The notes: generated by a model not told the origin, from the letters alone. Shown: positions 1 through 13,600, counted from the stretch's first letter. The stretch is 64,000 nucleotides of DNA from Calliopsis andreniformis (GCF_051401765.1 NW_027480429.1:12962157-13026156); one strand, 5' to 3'. A program made the numbers and translations.

Positions 1-48
1 TAATTGCAAACAGGATGAAAGTTATGGTCATTTCTACTTTCCGGGCAA

Positions 49-66
49 CCTAGGCTTCACCCTAGG
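49..66. other. Short dyad CCTAGG-6-CCTAGG in the monomer core (example copy)
   Basis: Two copies of the palindrome CCTAGG are separated by CTTCAC, so the site can be read as a 6-bp stem with a 6-base loop or as a direct repeat. Most other monomers have TCTAGG as the second arm. This keeps five Watson-Crick pairs and allows a G-T pair at the base of the loop. The first CCTAGG is an AvrII site present in most units, so digestion should give a 166-bp ladder. It is the only obvious dyad in the monomer. Whether it forms a cruciform or binds a protein is unknown. Confidence 0.75.
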
Positions 67-1344
67 GCGCTGCTCCAACAGATTGATTAGTTAGGGCCTT
101 AGAAGTCAATGCCCGAAGCATAAAATGCAATAAAAGTACAACAGTTCTTCCATCATATAACAGGAATAATAGCAACCAGTGTGAAAGTAATGGTCATTTC
201 CATGTTCCGGGCAACCTAGGCTTCACTCTAGGGCGTTGCTCCACCAGATCGAATAGTTAGGGCCTTAGAATTCAACGCCAGAATTCTAAAATACAATAAA
301 GATGCAACAGCTTTTCCATCGTATAAAACGAATAATTGCAAACAGTCTGAAAGTAATGGTCATTTCTACGTTCCAGGCAACCTAGGCTTCACCCTAGGGC
401 GTTGTTCCACCAGATCGAATAGGTAGGGCCTAGGAAGTCAACGCCATAAGAATAAAATACAATATAAATATAACAGTTTTTCCATCGCATAAAACGAATA
501 AAAGCAACCAGTGTGAAGGTTATGGTCATTTCAACGTTCCGGGCAATCTAGGCTTCACTCTAGGGCGTTGCTCCACCAGATCAATCAGTTAGGGCCATAG
601 AAGTCAACGCCCGAAGCATAAAATACAAAATAAATAGTACAGTTTTTGCATCGTATAAAACGAATAATAGCAACCAGTGTGAAAGTTATGGTCATTTCAA
701 CGTTCCGGGCTTCCTAGGCTTCACTCTATGGCGTTGCTCCACCACATCGAATAGCTACGGCCTTAGAAGTCAACGCCTGAAGCATAAAATGCAAGAAAAA
801 TACAACAGTTTTTTCACCGTATAACAGGAATAATTGCAACAAGCGTGAAGGTAATGGTCATTTTTGCGTTCCGGGCAACCTAGGCTTCACCCTAGGGCGT
901 TGTTCCACCAAATCGAATAGTTAGGGCCTAAGAAGTGAACGCCAGATGCATAAAATACAATACAAATACAACAGTTTTTCCATCATATAAAACGAATAAT
1001 TGCAACCAGGATGAAAGTTATGGTCATTTCTACTTTCCGGGCAACCTAGGCTTCACCCTAGGGCGCTGCTCCAACAGATTGATTAGTTAGGGCCTTAGAA
1101 GTCAATGCCCGAAGCATAAAATGCAATAAAAGTACAACAGTTCTTCCATCATATAACAGGAATAATAGCAACCAGTGTGAAAGTAATGGTCATTTCCATG
1201 TTCCGGGCAACCTAGGCTTCACTCTAGGGCGTTGATCCGCCAGAGGGAATAGTTAGGGCCTAAGGAGTCAACTCCAGAAGCATAAAATACAATATAAATA
1301 CAACAGTTTTTCAATCGTATAAAACGAATATTTGCAACCAGTGT

Positions 1345-2812
1345 GAAAGTTATGGTCATTTCTACGTTCCGGGCAACCTAGGCTTCACTCTAGGGCGTTG
1401 CTCCACCACATCGAATAGTTATTGCCTTAGAAGTCAACGCCCGAAGCATAAAATACAAAATAAATAAAACAGTTTTTCCATTGTATGAAACGAATAATTG
1501 CAACCAGTATGAAACTTATGGTCTTTTCCACTTTCCGAGCAACCTAGGCCTCACCCTAGGGCGTGGCTCCAACAGATTGAATAGTTAGGGCCTTAGAAGT
1601 CAACGCCCGAAGCATAAAATACGATATAAATACAACAGCTTTTCCATCGTATAAAACGGATAATTGCAACCAGTGTGAAAGTAATGGTCATTTCTACGTT
1701 CCGAGCAACCTAGGCGTCACTCTAGGGCGTTGCTCCACCAGATCGAATAGCTAGGGACTTAGAATTCATCTCTAAAAGCATAAAACACAATTAAAATACA
1801 ACAGTTTTTCCATCGTATAACAGGAATAATTGCAACCAGTGTGAAAGTAATGGTCATTTCTACGTTCCGGGCAACGTAGGTTTCACTCTAGGGCGTTGAT
1901 CCGCCAGAGGGAATAGTTAGGGCCTAAGGAGTCAACTCCAGAAGCATAAAATACAATATAAATACAACAGTTTTTCAATCGTATAAAACGAATATTTGCA
2001 ACCAGTGTGAAAGTTATGGTCATTTCTACGTTCCGGGCAACCTAGGTTTTACTCTAGGGCGTCGCTCCAATAGGTCGAATAGCTAGGGAATTAGAATTCA
2101 ACGCCAGAAGGAGAAAATACAATATATGTACAACAGTTTTTTCATCGTATAAAATGAATACTTGCAAACATTGTGAAAGTTATGGTCATTTCTACGTTCC
2201 AGGCAACCTAGGCTTCACCCTAGGGCGTTGTTCCACCAGATCGAATAGGAAGGGCCTAAGAAGTCAACGCCATAAGAATAAAATACAATATAAATATAAC
2301 AGTTTTTCCATCGTATAAAACGAATAATAGCAACCAGTGTGAAAGTTATGGTCATTTCAACGTTCCGGGCAACCTAGGCTTTACTCTAGGGCGTTGTTCC
2401 ACCAGATCGAACAGTTAGGCCCTAAGAAGTCAACGCCAGAAGCATAAAATACAATATAAATATAACAGTTTTTCCATCGTATAAAACGAATGATAGCAAC
2501 CTGTGTGAAAGTTATGGTCATTTCTACGTTCCGGGCAACCTAGGCTTCACTCTAGGGCGTTGCTCCACCACATCGAATAGTTATTGCCTTAGAAGTCAAC
2601 GCCCGAAGCATAAAATACAAAATAAATAAAACAGTTTTTCCATTGTATGAAACGAATAATTGCAACCAGTATGAAACTTATGGTCTTTTCCACTTTCCGA
2701 GCAACCTAGGCCTCACCCTAGGGCGTGGCTCCAACAGATTGAATAGTTAGGGCCTTAGAGGTCAACGCCCGAAGCATAAAATACGATATAAATACAACAG
2801 CTTTTCCATCGT
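1345..2812. repeat. Seven-monomer (1,162-bp) register duplication
   Basis: About 1345-1650 matches about 2507-2812. ATTGCCTTAG lies at 1421 and 2583, an offset of 1,162 bp or seven units. Both copies carry GTATGAAACTTATGG, CCTAGGCCTCACCCTAGG and GCGTGGCTCC, an uncommon combination, so they derive from one source. Confidence 0.75.
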
Positions 2813-4189
2813 ATAAAACGAATAATTGCAACCAGTGTGAAAGTTATGGTCATTTCAACGTTCCGGGCTTCCTAGGCTTCACTCTATGGCGTTGCTCCAC
2901 CACATCGAATAGCTACGGCCTTAGAAGTCAACGCCTGAAGCATAAAATGCAATAAAAATACAACAGTTTTTCCATCATATAAAACGAATAATTGCAACCA
3001 GGATGAAAGTTATGGTCATTTCTACTTTCCGGGCAACCTAGGCTTCACCCTAGGGCGCTGCTCCAACAGATTGATTAGTTAGGGCCTTAGAAGTCAATGC
3101 CCGAAGCATAAAATGCAATAAAAGTACAACAGTTCTTCCATCATATAACAGGAATAATTGCAACCAGTGTGAAAGTAATGGTCATTTCCATGTCCCGGGC
3201 AACCTAGGCTTCACTCTAGGGCGTTGCTCCACCAGATCGAATAGTTAGGGCCTTAGAATTCAACGCCAGAATTCTAAAATACAATAAAGATGCAACAGTT
3301 TTTCCATTGTATAAAACGAATAATTGCTACCAGTGTAAAAGTTATGGTCATTTCTACGTTCCGGGTAACCTAGGCTTCACTCTAGGGCGTTGCTCCACCA
3401 GATCGAATAGTTAGGGCCTTAGAAGTCCACGCCAGAAGCATAAAATACGATAAAGATGCAACAGTTTTTCCATCGTATAAAACGAACAATTGCAACCAGT
3501 GTGAAATTTATGGTCATTCCTACATTCCGAGCAACCTAGACTTCACTCTAGAGCGTTTCTCCACCAGATCGAATAGTTAGGTCCTTAGAAGTCAACGCCC
3601 GAAGCATAAAATACAAAATAAATAAAACAGTTTTTCCATTGTATGAAACGAATAATTGCAACCAGTATGAAACTTATGGTCTTTTCCACTTTCCGAGCAA
3701 CCTAGGCTTCACCCTAGGGCGTTGCTCCAACAGATTGAATAGTTAGGGCCTTAGAAGTCAACGCCCGAAGCATAAAATACGATATAAATACAACAGCTTT
3801 TCCATCGTATAAAACGGATAATTGCAACCAGTGTGAAAGTAATGGTCATTTCTACGTTCCGAGCAACCTAGGCGTCACTCTAGGGCGTTGCTCCACCAGA
3901 TCGAATAGCTAGGGACTTAGAATTCATCTCTAAAAGCATAAAATACAATTAAAATACAACAGTTTTTCCATCGTATAACAGGAATAATTGCAACCAGTGT
4001 GAAAGTAATGGTCATTTCTACGTTCCAGGCAACCTAGGCTTCACCCTAGGGCGTTGTTCCACCAGATCGAATAGGTAGGGCCTAAGAAGTCAACGCCATA
4101 AGAATAAAATACAATATAAATATAACAGTTTTTCCATCGTATAAAACGAATAATAGCAGCCAGTGTGAAAGTTATGGTCATTTCAACGT

Positions 4190-7100
4190 TCCGGGCAACC
4201 TAGGCTTCACTCTAGGGCGTTGTTCCACCAGATCGAACAGTTAGGCCCTAAGAAGTCAACGCCAGAAGCATAAAATACAATATAAATATAACAGTTTTTC
4301 CATCGTATAAAACGAATAATTGCAACCAGTGTGAAATTTATGGTCATTCCTACATTCCGAGCAACCTAGACTTCACTCTAGAGCGTTTCTCCACCACATC
4401 GAATAGTTAGGTCCTTAGAAGTCAACGCCAGAAGCATAAAATACGATATAAATACAACAGTTTGTCCATCGTAGAAAAGGAATATTTGCAACCAGTGCGA
4501 AAGTTATTGTCATTTCTGCGTTCCGGGCAACCTAGGCTTCACTCTAGGGCGTTGCTCCACCAGATTCAACAGTTAGGGCCTTAGAAGTCAACGCCCGAAG
4601 CATAAAATACAAAATAAATAGTACAGTTTTTGCATCGTATAAAACGAATAATTGCTACCAGTTTGGAAGTTATGGTCATTTCCACGTTCCGGGCAGCCTA
4701 GGCTTCACTCTAGGGCGTTGCTCCACCAGATGGAATAGTTAGGGCCTTAGAAGTCAACGCCCGAAGCATAAAATACAAAATAATTAAAACAGTTTTTCCA
4801 TTGTATGAAACGAATAATTGCAACCCGTATGAAACTTATGGCCTTTTCCACTTTCCGAGCAACCTAGGCTTCACCCTAGGGCGTTGCTCCAACAGATTGA
4901 ATAGTTAGGGCCTTAGAAGTCAACGCCCGAAGCATAAAATACGATATAAATACAACAGCTTTTCCATCGTATAAAACGGATAATTGCAACCAGTGTGAAA
5001 GTAATGGTCATTTCTACGTTCCGAGCAACCTAGGCGTCACTCTAGGGCGTTGCTCCACCAGATGGAATAGCTAGGGACTTAGAATTCATCTCTAAATGCA
5101 TAAAATACAATTAAAATACAACAGTTTTTCTATCGTATAACAGGAATAATTGCAACCAGTGTGAAAGTAATGGTCATTTCTACGTTCCGGGCAACCTAGG
5201 TTTCACTCTAGGGCGTCGCTCCAATAGGTCGAATAGCGAGGGACTTAGAATTCAACGCCAGAAGGATAAAATACAATATATGTACATCAGTTTTTTCATC
5301 GTATAAAATGAATACTTGCAAACGTTGTGAAAGTTATGGTCATTTCCACGTTCCAGGCAACCTAGGCTTCACCCTAGGGCGTTGTTCCACCAGATCGAAT
5401 AGCTAGGGACTTAGAATTCATCTCTAAAAGCATAAAATACAATTAAAATACAACAGTTTTTCCATCGTATAACAGGAATAATTGCAACCAGTGTGAAAGT
5501 AATGGTCATTTCTACGTTCCGGGCATCGTAGGTTTCACTCTAGGGCGTTGATCCGCCAGTGGGAATAGTTAGGGCCTAAGGACTCAACTCCAGAAGCATA
5601 AAATACAATATAAATACAGCAGTTTTTCAATCGTATAAAACGAATAATTGCAACCAGTGTGAAAGTTATGGTCATTTCTACGTTCCGGGCAACCTAGGTT
5701 TCACTCTAGGGCGTCGCTCCAATAGGTCGAATAGCTAGGGACTTAGAATTCAACGCCAGAAGGATAAAATACAATATATGTACATCAGTTTTTTCATCGT
5801 ATAAAATGAATACTTGCAAACATTGTGAAAGTTATGGTCATTTCCACGTTCCAGGCAACCTAGGCTTCACCCTAGGGCGTTGTTCCACCAGATCGAATAG
5901 GTAGGGCCTAAGAAGTCAACGCCATAAGAATAAAATACAATATATATATAACAGTTTTTCCATCGTATAAAACGAATAATAGCAACCAGTGTGAAAGTTA
6001 TGGTCATTTCAACGTTCCGGGCAACCTAGGCTTCACTCTAGGGCGTTGTTCCACCAGATCGAACAGTTAGGCCCTAAGAAGTCAACGCCAGAAGCATAAA
6101 ATACAATATAAATATAACAGTTTTTCCATCGTATAAAACGAATGATAGCAACCAGTGTGAAAGTTATTGTCATTTCTACGTTCCGGGCAACCTAGGCTTC
6201 ACTCTAGGGCGTTGTTCCACCAGATCGAACAGTTAGGCCCTAAGAAGTCAACGCCAGAAGCATAAAATACAATATAAATATAACAGTTTTTCCATCGTAT
6301 AAAACGAATAATTGCAACCAGTGTGAAATTTATGGTCATTCCTACATTCCGAGCAACCTAGACTTCACTCTAGAGCGTTTCTCCACCACATCGAATAGTT
6401 AGGTCCTTAGAAGTCAACGCCAGAAGCATAAAATACGATATAAATACAACAGTTTGTCCATCGTAGAAAAGGAATATTTGCAACCAGTGCGAAAGTTATT
6501 GTCATTTCTGCGTTCCGGGCAACCTAGGCTTCACTCTAGGGCGTTGCTCCACCAGATTCAACAGTTAGGGCCTTAGAAGTCAACGCCCGAAGCATAAAAT
6601 ACAAAATAAATAGTACAGTTTTTGCATCGTATAAAACGAATAATTGCTACCAGTTTGGAAGTTATGGTCATTTCCACGTTCCGGGCAGCCTAGGCTTCAC
6701 TCTAGGGCGTTGCTCCACCAGATGGAATAGTTAGGGCCTTAGAAGTCAACGCCCGAAGCATAAAATACAAAATAATTAAAACAGTTTTTCCATTGTATGA
6801 AACGAATAATTGCAACCCGTATGAAACTTATGGCCTTTTCCACTTTCCGAGCAACCTAGGCTTCACCCTAGGGCGTTGCTCCAACAGATTGAATAGTTAG
6901 GGCCTTAGAAGTCAACGCCCGAAGCATAAAATACGATATAAATACAACAGCTTTTCCATCGTATAAAACGGATAATTGCAACCAGTGTGAAAGTAATGGT
7001 CATTTCTACGTTCCGAGCAACCTAGGCGTCACTCTAGGGCGTTGCTCCACCAGATGGAATAGCTAGGGACTTAGAATTCATCTCTAAATGCATAAAATAC

Positions 7101-7387
7101 AATTAAAATACAACAGTTTTTCTATCGTATAACAGGAATAATTGCAACCAGTGTGAAAGTAATGGTCATTTCTACGTTCCGGGCAACCTAGGTTTCACTC
7201 TAGGGCGTCGCTCCAATAGGTCGAATAGCGAGGGACTTAGAATTCAACGCCAGAAGGATAAAATACAATATATGTACATCAGTTTTTTCATCGTATAAAA
7301 TGAATACTTGCAAACGTTGTGAAAGTTATGGTCATTTCCACGTTCCAGGCAACCTAGGCTTCACCCTAGGGCGTTGTCCCACCAGAT
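4190..7387. repeat. Twelve-monomer (1,992-bp) offset duplication
   Basis: About 4190-5395 matches about 6182-7387 at an offset of 1,992 bp; the CCACGTTCCGGGCAGCC landmark lies at 4682 and 6674. Shared rare variants include GTAGAAAAGGAATATTTGC, GTGCGAAAGTTATTGTC, GCAACCCGTATGAAAC and AATAGCGAGGGAC. The copies part near 5395/7387, where one continues AATAGCTAGGG and the other AATAGGTAGGG. Confidence 0.85.
4310..5180. repeat. Block shared with 31.70-32.57 kb (and 6.30-7.17 kb)
   Basis: About five monomers in a row recur about 27.4 kb downstream. GTGCGAAAGTTATTGTC is at about 4495 here and about 31880 there, and both are followed by CATTTCTGCG, the GCAGCCTAGG monomer, GCAACCCGTATGAAAC and TTTCTATCGTATAACAGG. 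The match stops near 5180, where this copy continues into GTCGCTCCAATAGG and the distant one into GTTGATCCGCC. It is an example of long-range sharing inside the array. Confidence 0.8.
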
Positions 7388-8826
7388 CGAATAGGTAGGG
7401 CCTAAGAAGTCAACGCCATAAGAATAAAATACAATATATATATAACAGTTTTTCCATCGTATAAAACGAATAATAGCAACCAGTGTGAAAGTTATGGTCA
7501 TTTCAACGTTCCGGGCAACCTAGGCTTCACTCTAGGGCGTTGTTCCACCAGATCGAACAGTTAGGCCCTAAGAAGTCAACGCCAGAAGCATAAAATACAA
7601 TATAAATATAACAGTTTTTCCATCGTATAAAACGAATGATAGCAACCAGTGTGAAAGTTATGGTCATTTCTACGTTCCGGGCAACCTAGGCTTCTCTCTA
7701 GGGCGTTGCTCCACCAGATCGAATAGTTATTGCCTTAGAAGTCAACGCCCGAAGCATAAAATACAAAATAAATAAAACAGTTTTTCCATTGTATGAAACG
7801 AATAATTGCAACCAGTATGAAACTTATGGTCTTTTCCACTTTCCGAGCAACCTAGGCTTCACTCTAGGGCGTTGCTCCACCAGATTAAATAGTTAGGGCC
7901 TTAGAAGTCAACGCCCGAAGCATAAAATACGATATAAATACAACAGCTTTTCCATCGTATAAAACGGATAATTGCAACCAGTGTGAAAGTAATGGTCATT
8001 TCTACGTTCCGAGCAACCTAGGCGTCACTCTAGGGCGTTGCTCCACCAGATCGAATAGCTAGGGACTTAGAATTCATCTCTAAAAGCATAAAATACAATT
8101 AAAATACAACAGTTTTTCCATCGTATAACAGGAATAATTGCAACCAGTGTGAAAGTAATGGTCATTTCTACGTTCCGGGCATCGTAGGTTTCACTCTAGG
8201 GCGTTGATCCGCCAGTGGGAATAGTTAGGGCCTAAGGACTCAACTCCAGAAGCATAAAATACAATATAAATACAACAGTTTTTCAATCGTATAAAACGAA
8301 TAATTGCAACCAGTGTGAAAGTTATGGTCATTTCTACGTTCCGGGCAACCTAGGTTTCACTCTAGGGCGTCGCTCCAATAGGTCGAATAGCTAGGGACTT
8401 AGAATTCAACGCCAGAAGGATAAAATACAATATATGTACATCAGTTTTTTCATCGTATAAAATGAATACTTGCAAACATTGTGAAAGTTATGGTCATTTC
8501 CACGTTCCAGGCAACCTAGGCTTCACCCTAGGGCGTTGTTCCACCAGATCGAATAGGTAGGGCCTAAGAAGTCAACGCCATAAGAATAAAATACAATATA
8601 TATATAACAGTTTTTCCATCGTATAAAACGAATAATAGCAACCAGTGTGAAAGTTATGGTCATTTCAACGTTCCGGGCAACCTAGGCTTCACTCTAGGGC
8701 GTTGTTCCACCAGATCGAACAGTTAGGCCCTAAGAAGTCAACGCCAGAAGCATAAAATACAATATAAATATAACAGTTTTTCCATCGTATAAAACGAATG
8801 ATAGCAACCAGTGTGAAAGTTATGGT
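5395..8826. repeat. Sixteen-monomer (2,656-bp) offset duplication, left domain
   Basis: About 5395-6170 matches about 8051-8826. ATCCGCCAGTGGGAATAG lies at 5551 and 8207, an offset of exactly 2,656 bp or sixteen units. Both copies share GGGCATCGTAGG and CCTAAGGACTCAACTCC. The same offset recurs independently at 33-38 kb. Confidence 0.8.
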
Positions 8827-9995
8827 CATTTCTACGTTCCGGGCAACCTAGGCTTCACTCTAGGGCGTTACTCCACCAGATCGAATAGTTATTGCCTTAG
8901 AAGTCAACGCCCGAAGCATAAAATACAAAATAAATAAAACAGTTTTTCCATTCTATGAAACGAATAATTGCAACCAGTATGAAACTTATGGTCTTTTCCA
9001 CTTTCCGAGCAACCTAGGCTTCACCCTAGGGCGTTGCTCCAACAGATTGAATAGTTAGGGCCTTAGAAGTCAACGCCCGAAGCATAAAATACGATATAAA
9101 TACAACAGCTTTTCCATCGTATAAAACGGATAATTGCAACCAGTGTGAAAGTAATTGTCATTTCTACATTCCGAGCAACCTAGGCGTCACTCTAGGGCGT
9201 TGCTCCACCAGATCGAATAGCTAGGGACTTAGAATTCATCTCTAAAAGCATAAAATACAATTAAAATACAACAGTTTTTCCATCGTATAACAGGAATAAT
9301 TGCAACCAGTGTGAAAGTAATGGTCATTTCTACGTTCCGGGCAACGTAGGTTTCACTCTAGGGCGTTGATCCTCCAGAGGGAATAGTTAGGGCCTAAGGA
9401 GTCAACTCCAGAAGCATCAAATACAATATAAATACAACAGTTTTTCAATCGTATAAAACGAATAATTGCAACCAGTGTGAAAGATATGGTCACTTCTACG
9501 TTCCGGGCAACCTAGGGTTCACTCTAGGGCGTTGCTCCACCAGATCAATCAGTTAGGGCCTTAGAAGTCAACGCCCGAAGCATAAAATACAAAGTAAATA
9601 GAACAGTTTTTCCATTGCATAAAACGAATAATTGCTACCAGTGTAAAAGTTATGGTCATTTCTACGTTCCGGGTAACCTAGGCTTCACTCTAGGGGGTTG
9701 CTCCACCAGATCGAATAGTTAGGGCCTTAGAAGTCCACGCCAGAAGCATAAAATACGATAAAGATGCAACAGTTTTTCCATCGTATAAAACGAATAATTG
9801 CCACCAGTGTGAAATTTATGGTCACTCCTACATTCCGAGCAACCTGGGCTTCACCCTAGGGCGTTGTTCCACCAGATGGAATAGTTAGGGCCTAAGAAGT
9901 CAACGCCAGAACCATAAAATACAATATAAATACAACAGCTTTTCCATCGTATAAAACGGATAATTGCTACCAGTGTAAAAGTTATGGTCATTTCT

Positions 9996-10690
9996 ACGTT
10001 CCGGGTAACCTAGGCTTCACTCTAGGGCGTTGCTCCACCAGATCGAATAGTTAGGGCCTTAGAAGTCCACGCCAGAAGCATAAAATACGATAAAGATGCA
10101 ACAGTTTTTCCATCGTATAAAACGAATAATTGCAACCAGTGTGAAATTTGTGGTCATTCCTACATTCCGAGCAACCTGGGCTTCACCCTAGGGCGTTGTT
10201 CCACCAGATGGAATAGTTAGGGCCTAAGAAGTCAACGCCAGAACCATAAAATACAATATAAATATAACAGTTTTTCCATCGTATAAAACGAATAATAGCA
10301 ACCAGTGTGAAAGTTATGGTCATTTCTACGTTCCGGGCTTCCTAGGCTTCACTCTATGGCGTTGCTCCACCACATCGAATAGCTACGGCCTTAGAAGTCA
10401 ACGCCTGAAGCATAAAATGCAATAAAGTACAACAGTTTTTTCACCGTATAACAGGAATAATTGCAACAAGCGTGAAGGTAATGGTCATTTCTACTTTCCG
10501 GGCAACCTAGGCTTCACCCTAGGGCGCTGCTCCAACAGATTGATTAGTTAGGGCCTTAGAAGTCAATGCCCGAAGCATAAAGTGCAATAAAAGTACAACA
10601 GTTCTTCCATCATATAACAGGAATAATTGCAACCAGTGTGAAAGTAATGGACATTTCCATGTTCCCGGCAACCTAGGCTTCACTCTAGGG
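9996..10690. repeat. Block shared with 15.14-15.84 kb (offset 5,145 bp)
   Basis: About four monomers match 15141-15835 at an offset of 5,145 bp, 31 units less one base. The copies share GTGAAATTTGTGGTC, CAACCTGGGCTTCACC, the one-base-short GCAATAAAGTACAACAG, GCATAAAGTGCAATAAAAG and GTTCCCGGCAACC. After the block one copy reads GCTCCACCTGATCG and the other GCAGCTCCAACACATTG, so the junction lies inside the GGGCG-GCTCC segment. Confidence 0.8.
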
Positions 10691-13600
10691 CGTTGCTCCA
10701 CCTGATCGAATAGTTAGGGCCTTAGAAGTCAACGCCATAAGAATAAAATACAATATAAATATAACAGTTTTTCCATCGTATAAAACGAATAATAGCAACC
10801 AGTGTGAAAGTTATGGTCATTTCAACGTTCCGGGCAACCTAGGCTTCACTCTAGTGCGTTGTTCCACTAGATCGAACGGTTAGGCCCTAAGAAGTCAACG
10901 CCAGAAGCATAAAATACAATATAAATATAACAGTTTTTCCATCGTATAAAACGAATGATAGCAACCAGTGTGAAAGTTATGGTCATTTCTACGTTCCGGG
11001 CAACCTAGGCTTCACTCTAGGGCGTTGCTCCACCAGATCGAATAGTTATTGCCTTAGAAGTCAACGCCCGAAGCGTAAAATACAAAATAAATAAAACAGT
11101 TTTTCCATTGTATGAAACGAATAATTGCAACCAGTATGAAACTTATGGTCTTATCCACTTTCCGAGCAACCTAGGCTTCACCCTAGGGCGTTGCTCCAAC
11201 AGATTGAATAGTTAGGGCCTTAGAAGTCAACGCCCGAAGCATAAAATACGATATAAATACAACAGCTTTTCCATCGTATAAAACGGATAATTGCAACCAG
11301 TGTGAAAGTAATGGTCATTTCTACGTTCCGAGCAACCTAGGCGTCACTCTAGGGCGTTGCTCCACCAGATCGAATGGCTAGGGACTTAGAATTCATCTCT
11401 AAAAGCATAAAATACAATTAAAATACAACAGTTTTTCCATCGTATAACAGGAATAATTGCAACCAGTGTGAAAGTAATGGTCATTTCTACGTTCCGGGCA
11501 ACGTAGGTTTCACTCTAGGGCGTTGATCCGCCAGAGGGAATAGTTAGGGCCTAAGGAGTCAACTCCAGAAGCATAAAATACAATATAAATACAACAGTTT
11601 TTCAATCGTATAACACGAATAATTGCAACCAGTGTGAAAGTTATGGTCATTTCTACGTTCCGGGCAACCTAGGTTTTACTCTAGGGCGTCGCTCCAATAG
11701 GTCGAATAGCTAGGGACTTAGAATTCAAAGACAGAAGGATAAAATACAATATATGTACAACAGTTTTTTCATCGTATAAAATGAATACTTGCAAACATTG
11801 TGAAAGTTATGGTCATTTCTACGTTCCAGGCAACCTAGGCTTCACCCTAGGGCGTTGTTCCACCAGATCGAATAGGTAGGGCCTAAGAAGTCAACGCCAT
11901 AAGAATAAAATACAATATAAATATAACAGTTTTTCCATCGTATAAAACGAATAATAGCAACCAGTGTGAAAGTTATGGTCATTTCTGCGTTCCGGGCAAC
12001 CTAGGCTTCACTCTAGGGCGTTGCTCCACCAGATTCAACAGCTAGGGCCATAGAAGTCAACGGCCGAAGCATAAAATACAAAATAAATAGTACAGTTTTT
12101 GCATCGTATAAAACGAATAATTGCTACCAGTGTGGAAGTTATGGTCATTTCCACGTTCTGGGCAGCCTAGGCTTCACTCTAGGGCGTTGCTCCACCAGAT
12201 GGAATAGTTAGGGCCTTAGAAGTCAACGCCAGATGCATAAAATACAATAAAGATGCAACAGCTTTTCCATCGTATGACAGGAATAATTGCAACCAGTTTG
12301 AAAGTGATGGTCATTTCTACGTTCCGGGCAACCTAGGCTTCACTCTAGGGCGTTGTTCCACCAGATCGAACAGTTAGGCCCTAAGAAGTCAACGCCAGAA
12401 GCATAAAATACAATATAAATATAACGGTTTTTCCATCGTATAAAACGAATAATAGCAACCAGTGTGAAAGTTATGGTCATTTCTGCGTTCCGGGCAACCT
12501 AGGCTTCACTCTAGGGCGTTGCTCCACCAGATTCAACAGCTAGGGCCATAGAAGTCAACGGCCGAAGCATAAAATACAAAATAAATAGTACAGTTTTTGC
12601 ATCGTATAAAACGAATAATTGCTACCAGTGTGGAAGTTATGGTCATTTCCACGTTCTGGGCAGCCTAGGCTTCACTCTAGGGCGTTGCTCCACCAGATGG
12701 AATAGTTAGGGCCTTAGAAGTCAACGCCAGATGCATAAAATACAATAAAGATGCAACAGCTTTTCCATCGTATGACAGGAATAATTGCAACCAGTTTGAA
12801 AGTGATGGTCATTTCTACGTTCCGGGCAACCTAGGCTTCACTCTAGGGCGTTGTTCCACCAGATCGAACAGTTAGGCCCTAAGAAGTCAACGCCAGAAGC
12901 ATAAAATACAATATAAATATAACGGTTTTTCCATCGTATAAAACGAATGATAGCAACCAGTGTGAAAGTTATGGTCATTTCTACGTTCCGGGCAACCTAG
13001 GCTTCACTCTAGGGCGTTGCTCCACCAGATTGAATAGTTAGGGCCTTAGAAGTCAACGCCCGAAGCATAAAATACGATATAAATACAACAGCTTTTCCAT
13101 CGTATAAAACGGATAATTGCAACCAGTGTGAAAGTAATGGTCATTTCTACGTTCCGAACAACCTAGGCGTCACTCTAGGGCGTTGCTCCACCAGATCGAA
13201 TAGCTAGGGACTTAGAATTCATCTCTAAAAGCATAAAATACAATTAAAATACAACAGTTTTTCCATCGTATAACGGGAATAATTGCAACCAGTGTGAAAG
13301 TAATGGTCATTTCTACGTTCCGGGCAACCTAGGTTTTAATCTAGGGCGTCGCTCCAATAGGTCGAATAGCTAGGGACTTAGAATTCAACGCCAGAAGGAG
13401 AAAATACAATATATGTACAACAGTTTTTTCATCGTATAAAATGAATACTTGCAAACATTGTGAAAGTTATGGTCATTTCTACGTTCCAGGCAACCTAGGC
13501 TTCACCCTAGGGCGTTGTTCCACCAGATCGAATAGGTAGGGCCTAAGAAGTCAACGCCATAAGAATAAAATACAATATAAATATAACAGTTTTTCCATCG

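Larger units (their letters stand above)
1..3318. repeat. Register copies at 996 bp (6-mer) and 2,988 bp (18-mer)
   Basis: The CTCCAACAGATTGATTAG monomer begins at 1, recurs at 997 (offset 996, six units) and again at 2989 (offset 2,988, eighteen units). The copies at 1 and 2989 stay together for about two monomers, sharing AGTTCTTCCATCATATAACA and GCCAGAATTCTAAAATAC. The copy at 997 leaves this path near 1232, where GTTGATCCGCC appears. Confidence 0.8.

Noticed and set aside
10519..10701. Minus-strand open frame of about 60 codons, nearly repeated at 15664-15849 and 27115-27297
   Set aside because: All three lie on copies of the same satellite monomers and recur only because the DNA is repeated. 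They span monomer joints, lack a recognisable domain, and 166 is not a multiple of three, so frames do not persist through the array.
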